A stretch of 32,582 nt of DNA from Candidatus Gastranaerophilales bacterium (lineage in GTDB: Bacteria; Cyanobacteriota; Vampirovibrionia; Gastranaerophilales; Gastranaerophilaceae): contig CALVEU010000008.1 in NCBI GenBank assembly GCA_944326635.1, positions 1-32,582 on the forward strand. The letters run 5' to 3'. Position numbers and translations under genes: made by a program. Each line of letters begins with the position of its first letter. Position 1 is the first letter of the stretch. A model generated the notes under the pieces. The model saw only the letters and a list, made by a program, of their open reading frames with translations. It was not told the DNA's origin and ran no database searches. Shown piece by piece: positions 1-8,000 of the stretch.

Positions 1-2
1 GA

Positions 3-644
3 GGCGGAAATAAACTTGTTAAATTCATAAAAGAAAATACAAAAATTCCTGTACTTGGTCACGCTGACGGAATTTGCCACATATTTGTAGATGAAACAGC
101 TGATATTGATATGGCAATAAAAGTTGTAACAGATGCAAAAACTCAATATCCGAGTGCTTGTAACGCTGTTGAAACTTTGTTAATCCATGAAAAATTCCCT
201 AAAATTGATAACCTGCTTGCAGCTTTGCAATTATCAGAAATTCAATTGATAGACAAACCTGAAAGCTGGTCTCATGAATACGGTGATAAAATTTTATCAT
301 TCAAAACCGTAAAAAATGTTGACGAAGCAATCGAACATATTAATACATACGGTTCAGGTCATACTGACAGCATTATTACAAAAAATATAGAAAATGCAGA
401 AAATTTTATGAACAAAGTTGATTCTGCTGGAGTATATTTTAATGCATCTACAAGATTTGCAGACGGTTTCCGCTACGGATTCGGAGCCGAAGTCGGGATT
501 TCTACAAACAAAACTCATGCAAGAGGTCCTGTAGGATTAGAAGGTTTAACAATTTATAAATATAAGCTTATAGGCAACGGAAATATTGTAAAAGATTATG
601 TTGACGGTACAAAACATTTTTCACATAAAGATGTAAGAACATAA
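3..644 (+). CDS. proA: Glutamate-5-semialdehyde dehydrogenase (gamma-glutamyl phosphate reductase), 5' partial
   Basis: ProA reduces gamma-glutamyl phosphate to glutamate-5-semialdehyde with NADPH, the second step of proline synthesis. The frame is open from base 3, so the gene begins before the window and only about the last 213 residues are seen. Recognisable family segments are IPVLGHADGICHIFVD near the start, then YPSACNAVETLLIHEKF, which contains the conserved cysteine that attacks the substrate. Further on, the aldehyde-dehydrogenase-like C-terminal half includes GVYFNASTRFADGFRYGFGAEVGIS and ends at a TAA at 642-644. The first internal ATG, at 111, is not the true start because the sequence before it is plainly ProA. 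Only 11 bases separate it from the following tRNA gene. No proB is visible. Confidence 0.95.
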   Translation, partial: GGNKLVKFIKENTKIPVLGHADGICHIFVDETADIDMAIKVVTDAKTQYPSACNAVETLLIHEKFPKIDNLLAALQLSEIQLIDKPESWSHEYGDKILSFKTVKNVDEAIEHINTYGSGHTDSIITKNIENAENFMNKVDSAGVYFNASTRFADGFRYGFGAEVGISTNKTHARGPVGLEGLTIYKYKLIGNGNIVKDYVDGTKHFSHKDVRT

Positions 645-655
645 CAAATAAAAAA

Positions 656-742
656 GGAGAGGTGTCCGAGTGGTTTAAGGTGCAGATCTCGAAAGTCTGT
701 GAGGGATAACACTCTCCGTGGGTTCGAATCCCACTCTCTCCG
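656..742 (+). tRNA. tRNA-Ser (anticodon CGA)
   Basis: The 87-base cloverleaf has an acceptor stem in which GGAGAGG pairs with TCTCTCC, discriminator G at 742, and no encoded CCA. The anticodon stem is CAGAT/GTCTG around the seven-base loop CTCGAAA, giving anticodon CGA, which reads UCG serine codons. The long variable arm (GAGGGATAACACTCTC) is the class II arm expected of a serine tRNA. The T arm is GTGGG-TTCGAAT-CCCAC. It may be co-transcribed with the gene that follows. Confidence 0.95.
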
Positions 743-810
743 TGCGTCAATTATTTTTATTTTATTTAAAACGTTATCCTAAATATAAAAAAAGAAAGAA
801 GGAATTTGTT

Positions 811-1776
811 ATGTTAAAAGATTTATTAGATAAAAAAGAATGTTTTAAACTTGTATGCGGTGCTGGTAATGAAGATGCAACAGAAGTAGAAAGACTTGTC
901 ACAATTTATTCACTTGCAGGCTGCAACTTTTTTGATTTATGCGCAAAACCTGAAATTGTAGACGCAGCAAAAAGAGGACTAGAAAGAGCTGGTATAAAAG
1001 AAGACAGATACTTATGTGTAAGTGTCGGAATTGATGGCGATCCTCATATTACAAAAGCTGTAATCGATCAGACAAAATGCGTTAAATGCGGAAAATGTAA
1101 ATTAATCTGCCCGCATGATGCAATTATTGAACTTGATAAATACAAAGTAAAAAAAGAAAGATGCATCGGCTGCACTCAATGTGCTAATAACTGCCCTAAA
1201 CAAGCAATTGAAATGGTAAGTCAACTTCAAGATTACAAAGAAGTTTTACCAAAATTAATCGAAAAAGGCATTGATTGTATCGAATTCCACGCGATTTCAA
1301 CAGATGAAAAAGATGTAATGGATAAATGGTTACAAATCAATGATTTCTTTGACGGAATGCTATGTATTTCAATTGACAGATCAGAACTAGGTGACAAAAA
1401 GCTTAAAGAACGTGTTAAAAAGATGTTGAGTCTAAGAAAGCCTTACACAACAATTATTCAGGCTGACGGGATTGCAATGAGCGGAAGCAACGACCACTTT
1501 GGAACAACATTGCAAGCTGTTGCAACTGCACAATTATTTGAAAATGCAAAATTCCCTGCATACATTATGATGTCTGGCGGAACTAACTCAAATTCTATTG
1601 AACTTGCACATATGTGCGATGTTCACCCACATTGTCTTGCAGTAGGTTCTTACGCAAGAAAAATTGTAAAAGATTACTTGACAAACGATAATCTGTTCAA
1701 CGATCCAAAATTAATGGAAGAAGCAGTAAAAATAGCAAAAGAACTTGTAAATACAATCGTAAAGGCAGACAAATAA
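811..1776 (+). CDS. LdpA-like 4Fe-4S protein
   Basis: The 321-residue protein resembles cyanobacterial LdpA, an iron-sulfur protein that feeds redox or light input to the circadian clock. Visible LdpA features are an N-terminal FKLVCGAGNEDATEVERL segment and a TIM-barrel-like stretch, SLAGCNFFDLCAKPEIVDAA. Two ferredoxin-type cysteine sets follow, CVKCGKCKLICP and CIGCTQCANNCP (about residues 90-135), each able to bind a 4Fe-4S cluster. A conserved C-terminal half then runs through MMSGGTNSNSIELAHMC. The start is the ATG at 811, preceded by AAGGAA. The longer open frame back to 718 would overlap the tRNA and reads as non-coding. The stop overlaps the next start as TAATG, so the HAD gene is probably translated with it. 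Its role in an organism without visible photosynthesis genes is unknown. Confidence 0.8.
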   Translation: MLKDLLDKKECFKLVCGAGNEDATEVERLVTIYSLAGCNFFDLCAKPEIVDAAKRGLERAGIKEDRYLCVSVGIDGDPHITKAVIDQTKCVKCGKCKLICPHDAIIELDKYKVKKERCIGCTQCANNCPKQAIEMVSQLQDYKEVLPKLIEKGIDCIEFHAISTDEKDVMDKWLQINDFFDGMLCISIDRSELGDKKLKERVKKMLSLRKPYTTIIQADGIAMSGSNDHFGTTLQAVATAQLFENAKFPAYIMMSGGTNSNSIELAHMCDVHPHCLAVGSYARKIVKDYLTNDNLFNDPKLMEEAVKIAKELVNTIVKADK

Positions 1777-2531
1777 TGATTAATCTAAAAACTAACAAAT
1801 GGACTATAAACAATATTGATACAATATTGTTTGATAAAGACGGAACTTTCATTGATTTGCACTATTTTTGGGGCAAAATGACAGAGATGAGAGTTGAAGA
1901 AATTATTGAAAAATTTAATCTATCAAAAGACTTATTCCCAAAACTTTGTCTTTACTTAGGCTATGATATTTCAAAAGGTGAAATGCTTCATGATGGCATT
2001 ACAGCTATGTATTCAAGACCTGTGATTATCGAAATATTTTGCAAAAACCTAAATGACTTAGGCATAAAAATTACAGAAAACGATATTGAAAAAATATTCG
2101 ACCACATAAGCAAAGTATTTTATGAAAACATGTCTGAATATACAAAACCGATTGAATCTGCAATAAATTTCATAAGAAAAGTTAAAGCTAAAGGCTTAAA
2201 GACTGGAATTGTCACTTCAGATGCAAAAGAATCAACTCTTTTAACTCTGAAACATTTTCAATGGGAAAATTTATTTGATGTCGTAATCGGCAGAGAATCC
2301 ACTAAAGAGACTAAAGAAAGTGGCGCTCCTGTCAAATTGGCATTAGAATTATTAAAATCAAATCCTGAAAATACACTTATGGTAGGCGATGCCCCAATGG
2401 ACTTTATTGCAGCCAAAAACGGCGGAGTAAATCAAACAATTCTTGTATCTACAGGACAAATTGATGAAAATACTCTTATGCAGACATCTGAATTTACAAC
2501 AACTTCACTTGATAATATCGAAATATATTAA
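1776..2531 (+). CDS. HAD-family phosphatase (phosphoglycolate phosphatase-like)
   Basis: The 251-residue protein carries the haloacid dehalogenase motifs. Motif I is LFDKDGT (nucleophile D20, acid D22), motif II is in GIVTSDAKES, a lysine is near the KESGAPVKLALELL stretch, and motif III is VGDAPMDFIAA. The helical cap between motifs I and II resembles that of Gph/PGPase-type enzymes, which remove phosphate from small metabolites. The substrate cannot be read from sequence. The ATG overlaps the stop of the LdpA-like gene by one base, indicating translational coupling. It ends one base short of the convergent nitroreductase gene. Confidence 0.85.
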   Translation: MINLKTNKWTINNIDTILFDKDGTFIDLHYFWGKMTEMRVEEIIEKFNLSKDLFPKLCLYLGYDISKGEMLHDGITAMYSRPVIIEIFCKNLNDLGIKITENDIEKIFDHISKVFYENMSEYTKPIESAINFIRKVKAKGLKTGIVTSDAKESTLLTLKHFQWENLFDVVIGRESTKETKESGAPVKLALELLKSNPENTLMVGDAPMDFIAAKNGGVNQTILVSTGQIDENTLMQTSEFTTTSLDNIEIY

Positions 2532-2532
2532 T

Positions 2533-3051
2533 CTAGAATTTGTTATAAAAAACGGTATGACTTAATTCATATCTCTCATTATGATGAGGATTTGGAATGG
2601 AATCTTTAGCAGGATAACCGATAGGCAAAATCGCCACAGGTTCAAAATTGTCAGGAATATTAAAAAATTCCCTCAATAGTTCTGTTTTAAAAGATCCCAC
2701 CCAAGTTGTGCCGAGTCCAATATTTTCGACTTCAAGCATCATTTGTGTGGTAACAATACTTGCATCTACAGGTCCCATTTCATAACCGTCATGGCCTCTT
2801 TTCCAGCTCACAGTGTTATCATAGCAAATTAAAAGAGCTAAAGGTGCATTAAAATGATAAGGAGTACATTTTTTCAAGTTTTCAAGTGCTTCCTGAGATT
2901 CAATTACAAGAATTCTTTGCGGTTGAAAATTAACTGCTGTCGGAGCAACTCTGCCTGCTTCCAATATCAAATCAAGTTTTTCTTTCGCTACTTTTCTATC
3001 ATCAAATTTTCTTACTGAATATCTTTTCTTTAAAAGTTCTAATAAATCCAT
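2533..3051 (-). CDS. Nitroreductase family protein
   Basis: This 172-residue protein of the FMN-dependent nitroreductase fold begins with LLKKRYSVRKFDDRKV, the usual FMN-phosphate-binding arginine segment. It continues with EAGRVAPTAVNFQPQRILVI and, near the C-terminus, GLGTTWVGSF and PVAILPIGYP, which match the family's cofactor and dimer regions. Such enzymes reduce nitro compounds, quinones or flavins with NAD(P)H, but the true substrate is not evident. The start ATG follows a strong AAGGGGGT ribosome site. The gene is monocistronic and convergent with the HAD gene. Confidence 0.9.
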   Translation of the reverse strand: MDLLELLKKRYSVRKFDDRKVAKEKLDLILEAGRVAPTAVNFQPQRILVIESQEALENLKKCTPYHFNAPLALLICYDNTVSWKRGHDGYEMGPVDASIVTTQMMLEVENIGLGTTWVGSFKTELLREFFNIPDNFEPVAILPIGYPAKDSIPNPHHNERYELSHTVFYNKF

Positions 3052-3108
3052 AATACCCCCTTTTTATCTGACAATTATATTAAACAATAATGAGTTAGTC
3101 AATTTGTA

Positions 3109-3117
3109 TGCTATAAT
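3109..3117 (+). promoter_or_regulatory. Extended -10 promoter of tyrA, predicted leaderless start
   Basis: TGC-TATAAT lies exactly six bases (AATTTT) before the tyrA ATG, placing the predicted +1 on the A of the start codon. There is no Shine-Dalgarno sequence before the ATG and no good -35 at 16-18 bases. The same layout occurs before ruvC, mfd and rarA. Confidence 0.65.
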
Positions 3118-3123
3118 AATTTT

Positions 3124-3888
3124 ATGAAAATAGGAATTATTGGACTAGGCTTAATTGGCGGATCTTTATTCAAAGATTTAACAAAAAAATATGATGTAAT
3201 AGCAGTTTCGCAATCTCAAAATGGAGATAAAATCTTCAAATCTTATGAAGTTTTAAAAGATAGAGATTTAATTTTTGTATGCACTCCAATGAACAAAACA
3301 CTTGCTGTACTAGATGAATTAGAAAACTATTTATCACCTGATACAGTAGTTACAGACGTATGTAGTTTGAAAAAATTTGTATCAGAAAAACAAAGACCTT
3401 ATAAATTCATTCCATCACACCCAATGGCTGGGACTGAACATAAAGGGTTTGAAAACTCTTTTGAAGGACTTTTTAAAAATGCTAAATGGGTAATCATAAG
3501 CAATCAAGAGGACAAAAAGGCAAGAGGTCAAGCGTTATTACTAAAAATTATTGATTATGTCGGCGCAACTCCTATTTTCACAACCGCAGAAAAACATGAC
3601 GAAGCAGTTGCAATGATTTCGCATATGCCAATGGTAATTGCACAAAGCCTTATGCTTGCTGCAAAAGAGAATCCACTGGCATTAAAAATTGCCTCAAGCG
3701 GTTTTCGTGATATGACACGTCTTGCAATGTCTAATGAAGAAATGGCAAATGATATGGTTACAATGAACCATAAAAATATTGAACAATCAATTTTAAAATT
3801 ATACAAAGCAATCGGAGAATTAACAAACGGCGACTATCCAAAGACAATCGCCGAGTTAAAAAATATTCGTTCTAAAATGTTTATTTAG
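3124..3888 (+). CDS. tyrA: Prephenate/arogenate dehydrogenase
   Basis: TyrA oxidatively decarboxylates prephenate or arogenate in tyrosine synthesis. The 254-residue protein opens with the NAD(P) Rossmann motif GIIGLGLIGGSL (residues 4-15). It contains the family signature PSHPMAGTEHKGFENS, in which the catalytic histidine lies, and the C-terminal helical-domain motif ISHMPMVIAQSLM. Length and motifs fit monofunctional enzymes; there is no chorismate mutase or ACT domain. Whether it prefers prephenate or arogenate is not visible, though cyanobacterial enzymes usually use arogenate. The ATG has no ribosome site and follows an extended -10 by six bases. The 3' end overlaps the convergent mtnA by eight bases. 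Confidence 0.93.
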   Translation: MKIGIIGLGLIGGSLFKDLTKKYDVIAVSQSQNGDKIFKSYEVLKDRDLIFVCTPMNKTLAVLDELENYLSPDTVVTDVCSLKKFVSEKQRPYKFIPSHPMAGTEHKGFENSFEGLFKNAKWVIISNQEDKKARGQALLLKIIDYVGATPIFTTAEKHDEAVAMISHMPMVIAQSLMLAAKENPLALKIASSGFRDMTRLAMSNEEMANDMVTMNHKNIEQSILKLYKAIGELTNGDYPKTIAELKNIRSKMFI

Positions 3889-4939
3889 CAAATGCTTCTG
3901 CAATTGATTTGTGATAATCAGGTCTTAAAATACCTTTTTCTGTAATAATACCGGCAATTAATTCATGCGGAGTAACATCAAATCCTGGGTTGATTACATT
4001 TACATCAGGAGCACAAATTATTTTTCCGTTAATGTGAGTTACTTCATCATGAGAACGTTCTTCAATTACAATTTCATCACCTGTTTTAATACTTGTATCA
4101 ATAGTTGATAAAGGTGCTGCAACATAAAATGGAACATTATGATATTTCGCTGCTATTGCTACAGTATAAGTCCCGATTTTATTAGCGGTATCACCATTAG
4201 CTGCAATTCTGTCTGCACCTACCACTACCATATCAATCATACCTTTTTTCATGAAATATGAACACATTCCATCAGTAATTAAAGTTGTAGGAATTCCGTC
4301 CATTGTCAATTCAAATGTAGTAATTCTTGCACCTTGCTGACGAGGACGAGTTTCATCTGCAAATACTTGAATAGTCGGATCATTTGCGAATGCTGAACGG
4401 ACAACACCTAAAGCTGTTCCGTAACCGACAGTTGCAAGTCCGCCTGCATTACAGTGAGTTAGAATTGTTGCACCTTTTGGCACAACTTCCGCTCCGTAAT
4501 CACCTATTTTTTTATTGATTGCAATATCTTCATCTTCTAATCTAATTCCGTTTTGTTTTAACTCTTCTACAATTCCTTGAATATCTGATTTAGAATTTTT
4601 TATAACTTCTTTTTGTTTTTCACAAGCCCACATCAAGTTTACTGCAGTAGGTCTTGATGTTGCCATATAATCAGCTTTTTCAAGAAGTTTTTTTACAAAT
4701 TCATCCCTAGAAAGATTTTCTTTCGCAAGTTCTTGAGCGTATAATACAACTCCATGAGCACCTGCAACACCAATTGCCGGAGCTCCACGAACTATCATTG
4801 TTCTGATTGCATCAAACATCTCCTGACCGCCAGTGATATTTACATATTTAAATTCATAAGGCAACAATGTCTGATCAACCATTTTTGAATAATTATCTAC
4901 CCATTCGATTGTTTTTATTTTTGAATGAAATTCTGCCAT
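3881..4939 (-). CDS. mtnA: S-methyl-5-thioribose-1-phosphate isomerase
   Basis: MtnA converts methylthioribose-1-phosphate to methylthioribulose-1-phosphate in recycling of methylthioadenosine. The 352-residue protein has the family motifs RGAPAIGVAGAHGV, LTHCNAGGLATVGYGTALGV (with the active-site cysteine), ADETRPRQQGARITTFEL and VVGADRIAANGDTANKIGTY (with the active-site aspartate). Length is normal. AGAGGAAA precedes the ATG at good spacing. It lies 35 bases after the membrane-protein gene on the same strand and may be transcribed with it. No other methionine-salvage genes are in the window, so it could instead serve a shortened MTA-recycling shunt. Confidence 0.93.
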   Translation of the reverse strand: MAEFHSKIKTIEWVDNYSKMVDQTLLPYEFKYVNITGGQEMFDAIRTMIVRGAPAIGVAGAHGVVLYAQELAKENLSRDEFVKKLLEKADYMATSRPTAVNLMWACEKQKEVIKNSKSDIQGIVEELKQNGIRLEDEDIAINKKIGDYGAEVVPKGATILTHCNAGGLATVGYGTALGVVRSAFANDPTIQVFADETRPRQQGARITTFELTMDGIPTTLITDGMCSYFMKKGMIDMVVVGADRIAANGDTANKIGTYTVAIAAKYHNVPFYVAAPLSTIDTSIKTGDEIVIEERSHDEVTHINGKIICAPDVNVINPGFDVTPHELIAGIITEKGILRPDYHKSIAEAFAK

Positions 4940-4974
4940 TTTTATTTCCTCTTTTACTAATTAAACTAAAAATT

Positions 4975-5439
4975 TTACTTATTCCTAAACACGCCTAAAA
5001 AATCCATTACATAGAAAGTTAAAAATCCTGTAAAAGCGTTAACTGTTGCACTCAAAACACCCATAAAAAGAGAGATTACAACAAGAATAAAAAAGCTAGC
5101 ATGCTCAAGCATCAGCCCTACTCCGTAATTTGCAGCTATATGAAAAAACTTCATTAAAATAACCGAAATAGGTACATAGATTATTGAAAAGCCTAAATAT
5201 GAAACAAATCCCGATATAGCTCCGATAATAATACTGTCTTTTGTCGATAAATAAGAAAGACAATCATATTTAGTCAAAAGCCAAATTACAATCGGTGAAA
5301 TGAAACATAATAAAAAAACAAAAGACACAACTCCTAAATAAGGTATTAAAGTCACAGCACCAAGTACAGCTCCGAAAAACACACTTAATATAGAAATTTG
5401 TCTTAATAATACATAATTAATATCCATAGAAATAATCAT
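4975..5439 (-). CDS. Small integral membrane protein, unknown function
   Basis: I do not recognise this 154-residue protein. It appears to have four hydrophobic segments: around ISILSVFFGAVLGAVTL, VVSFVFLLCFISPIVIWLL, IIIGAISGFVSYLGFSIIY and ASFFILVVISLFMGVLSA. Short polar loops and a C-terminal RNK follow. The preferred start is the ATG at 5439, which overlaps the ruvC stop as ATGA, the usual coupling arrangement. An upstream in-frame ATG at 5463 lies inside ruvC, and a third at 5427 is also possible. Coupling to ruvC does not by itself suggest a repair role, because small membrane proteins often ride in such operons. Confidence 0.8.
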   Translation of the reverse strand: MIISMDINYVLLRQISILSVFFGAVLGAVTLIPYLGVVSFVFLLCFISPIVIWLLTKYDCLSYLSTKDSIIIGAISGFVSYLGFSIIYVPISVILMKFFHIAANYGVGLMLEHASFFILVVISLFMGVLSATVNAFTGFLTFYVMDFLGVFRNK

Positions 5440-5909
5440 AACATGATTGAACGCGTATGACAAATTGCAATTGCAATTGAATCTACTGTATCATCAAGTT
5501 TCGGCAAAGTATCGACACCCAGTGACAATTTAACCATTTGTTCTACTTCTTTTTTATCCGCACGACCATATCCAGTCAAAACCTGTTTAACTTCCATAGG
5601 AGTATATTCGTATATAGGGATTTGAAATTTTTCAAGAACTGTTAAAATCACACCTCTAGCATGGGCAACAGGCATTACTGTTGTTTGATTTCTAAAGAAA
5701 AATAGTTTTTCTATCGCAGCACAATCAGGTCTGTATCTTTCAACTATAGTATTCATATCCTCGAAAATCTCTAAAAGTCTTGCAGATTCTCGAGCACCTT
5801 TTTGAGTTTGAATAGAACCTGAATGTAAAAGTACAGGAGTTTCTCCATCATATTCAACAATAGAATATCCTACAATTCCTAACCCTGGGTCGATACCTAA
5901 AATTTTCAT
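5436..5909 (-). CDS. ruvC: Crossover junction endodeoxyribonuclease RuvC
   Basis: RuvC is the dimeric nuclease that cuts Holliday junctions in the RuvABC system. The 157-residue protein begins MKILGIDPGLGIVGYSIVEY. It keeps all four metal-binding acids of the RNase H fold: D7, E67 in AAIEKLFF, and D140 and D143 in KLDDTVDSIAIAICH. Length is typical. The ATG lacks a ribosome site and sits six bases after a TGG-TATAAT box, so it probably has its own leaderless promoter in addition to any read-through from the methyltransferase gene 25 bases upstream. Its stop overlaps the membrane-protein start. Confidence 0.95.
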   Translation of the reverse strand: MKILGIDPGLGIVGYSIVEYDGETPVLLHSGSIQTQKGARESARLLEIFEDMNTIVERYRPDCAAIEKLFFFRNQTTVMPVAHARGVILTVLEKFQIPIYEYTPMEVKQVLTGYGRADKKEVEQMVKLSLGVDTLPKLDDTVDSIAIAICHTRSIML

Positions 5910-5915
5910 AAAATT

Positions 5916-5924
5916 ATTATACCA
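5916..5924 (-). promoter_or_regulatory. Extended -10 promoter of ruvC, predicted leaderless start
   Basis: On the minus strand TGG-TATAAT is followed by six bases (AATTTT) and then the ruvC ATG. The six-base spacer is identical to the one at tyrA. No Shine-Dalgarno sequence is present. Confidence 0.65.
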
Positions 5925-5934
5925 TAATTAATAC

Positions 5935-6501
5935 TTATTTAATTTTTCTAGCTAAGGATAAACCTGCCGGTAATGGTAATACAACGTTTTCATAATTTGG
6001 ATTTGCGTTAATCGCATCAATAAAAGGTTTACATTTTGCCTCATGTGACAATACATTATCACATGCGATTATGCCATTTTTTTTCAAATGCTTATCGATA
6101 AATTCGAAATACTTGATATACTCCGATTTATTAGCGTCTACAAAAGCAAAATCAATTTCAAAATCATCAGGTAAATATTCAAGATGCATCAAAGCAGAAC
6201 CTTTTAGTGTTGTAATCACATCATCAACTTTGCAAGTTTTAAAATTTTCTTTTGCAACATCAAGTCTTTTATCATAAAACTCGATAGTTGTAAGATGTCC
6301 GCCATTTTCTTTTACTGCCTTGCCAAGCCAAATTCCTGAATAGCCGTTTGAAGTTCCTACTTCCAAAACATTTTTTGACTTTTCTGATCTTATTAATGTA
6401 TATAAAAATTCTGCAGTAACTCTTGCAATATTCCAAAATTGTTTTTGAGTTTTTTCTAATTCGCTAAGTACATTTTCAGTTGTGTCATCAAAATATTTCA
6501 T
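5935..6501 (-). CDS. Class I SAM-dependent O-methyltransferase
   Basis: The 188-residue protein has the S-adenosylmethionine motif VLEVGTSNGYSGIWL, with an acidic residue ending strand 2 in LTTIEFYDKRLDVAKENF. DFAFVDANKSEYIKYFEF follows, the metal/catechol-type motif of the PF01596-like O-methyltransferases, then IIACDNVLSHEAK. The domain order and length match the small cation-dependent catechol/caffeoyl-CoA methyltransferase group. The substrate cannot be inferred. AGG lies about ten bases before the ATG. It is 23 bases downstream of the beta-propeller gene and probably in the same operon as dnaJ. Confidence 0.85.
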   Translation of the reverse strand: MKYFDDTTENVLSELEKTQKQFWNIARVTAEFLYTLIRSEKSKNVLEVGTSNGYSGIWLGKAVKENGGHLTTIEFYDKRLDVAKENFKTCKVDDVITTLKGSALMHLEYLPDDFEIDFAFVDANKSEYIKYFEFIDKHLKKNGIIACDNVLSHEAKCKPFIDAINANPNYENVVLPLPAGLSLARKIK

Positions 6502-6524
6502 AATTTCATTGCCTGTATAAATAA

Positions 6525-8000
6525 TTATTTATTAATCTTTTTAACTTTTTCAGTTACAACAATTGTATTTGCAGGAATATCAATAGGAATAGTTTTAATA
6601 ACCTTGTTAGTTCCTAAATCAAATACTGTATATAATGAAGCCTTTGTATCAGTAATAAGAGCTATATTTGTATTTTCTATCTGATTAATTTTTGTAGAAA
6701 AGCCATTTGTATTCAAATAAATAGAATCAGTTAATGTATCAGTTTTAGCATCTACAACTTGAATAGAATTATCCCCAGCTCCTAATACATATACTCTTTC
6801 ATGGAAAGCTAGCATATCAATAGGTTTTTCACAAATTTCAATTTCAGCAATCAAATTTATCGTATCATAATCAATAATTGCTAGTCTGTTTTTTGTTCTG
6901 CTTGTTATATAAATTTTGTTATTAGTGTATACAATTTTCGAAACATTTGGGAATTTACCAATTTCTTTTAACAAATAATTATTATCCAACTCAATAGCCC
7001 AAATATCACGAGTTCTTTTATCATAATAAAAGAGTTTTGTACCATCTTCAGATAATGTCAATTTTTCGCACATGCCTGTAATTTTTATTTGTTTTGACAA
7101 AGTCATAGTTTCAAGATTTACTGTATAAATACTTGAATCTACGGAACTTGAAATATAAGCAATATTTTTATTTTTATCAATTACAATCTCATCAGGCTGA
7201 GTTTTAATATAAATTTGTTTTATAATTTGATCATCAGCTAATGAAATAACATCTACTGAAGGCTTTTCATAAGCTGTTACAAGTAAAAATTGATCATTAT
7301 AAGCATCCATATCAATAGGCACATTAGTTTGAGCCAATGAATACTCAGGAGTCTTAGCTCCAAGATTTAAGACTTGAATATTTTTAGAATAAGGTGATGA
7401 GACATAAAAACTTTTATTTTTTAATTGTGGAATTTGCGAAAGAGTTTTCAAAGTAGAACCTGTAAGTTGTGTCACAACAGGTTTTGAACTTTCTACTCGA
7501 ATACCAGGATCATTAACTGTTTTAATTTCCAAATTTCCAACAATTGATTTCATATTTTCCGGTATAATTAATCCTTTCGGAACTAACATATCCTGAGGCA
7601 AAAGGCCAGTTCTTAACTCCATAGGAGGATTTGCCATTTTGTAAATAGTTTTATGCCCATTTGTATCTGTCAAAACTTTCAACAACGCAAAATCATTATT
7701 CAAAATAACAATATTTGGCTTTGAGGCAAAAGTTTTTCCTGTAGGATAAGTTTGTTTTATCTCTAATTTTTCAGGAGTAATAATCTTTGCAGGAAGTAAT
7801 GGTAAATAAATCGTATTATCAGGCAGAATAATTACCCCATCAAATCTAAAAGTAGTGTTTGGGAAATCCTTAACAACAAACTTTTGTACATTATCAGGAA
7901 TTTTTGTCGCAAAAGCAGGAACTGTGAAACTCATCATAACTGCTGTTACAACACAAATTTTAGCTGCTATATTTTTTAGCTGCCCGATTTTTTTATTCAT
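6525..8000 (-). CDS. Exported YVTN-type beta-propeller protein
   Basis: The 491-residue protein has a signal peptide (basic [10 protein letters not shown], a hydrophobic stretch, then AFA before TKIPD). The second half carries repeated blades of the YVTN/surface-antigen style: SVDVISLADDQIIKQIYI, NIAYISSSVDSSIYTVNLET, RLAIIDYDTINLIAEI and SIQVVDAKTDTLTDSIYL. These repeats build a seven-bladed propeller in known relatives and usually serve extracytoplasmic binding. The first 190 residues are less clear. The start overlaps the dnaJ stop as TAATG, which supports this ATG. Why an exported propeller is coupled to a cytosolic chaperone gene is not evident. Confidence 0.8.
   Translation of the reverse strand: MNKKIGQLKNIAAKICVVTAVMMSFTVPAFATKIPDNVQKFVVKDFPNTTFRFDGVIILPDNTIYLPLLPAKIITPEKLEIKQTYPTGKTFASKPNIVILNNDFALLKVLTDTNGHKTIYKMANPPMELRTGLLPQDMLVPKGLIIPENMKSIVGNLEIKTVNDPGIRVESSKPVVTQLTGSTLKTLSQIPQLKNKSFYVSSPYSKNIQVLNLGAKTPEYSLAQTNVPIDMDAYNDQFLLVTAYEKPSVDVISLADDQIIKQIYIKTQPDEIVIDKNKNIAYISSSVDSSIYTVNLETMTLSKQIKITGMCEKLTLSEDGTKLFYYDKRTRDIWAIELDNNYLLKEIGKFPNVSKIVYTNNKIYITSRTKNRLAIIDYDTINLIAEIEICEKPIDMLAFHERVYVLGAGDNSIQVVDAKTDTLTDSIYLNTNGFSTKINQIENTNIALITDTKASLYTVFDLGTNKVIKTIPIDIPANTIVVTEKVKKINK

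Noticed and set aside
718-810. Extended N-terminus of the LdpA-like protein from an ATG-like start at 718
   Set aside because: It would begin inside the tRNA-Ser gene and encode 31 residues unlike the family. The ATG at 811 has a good ribosome site and begins the conserved region.
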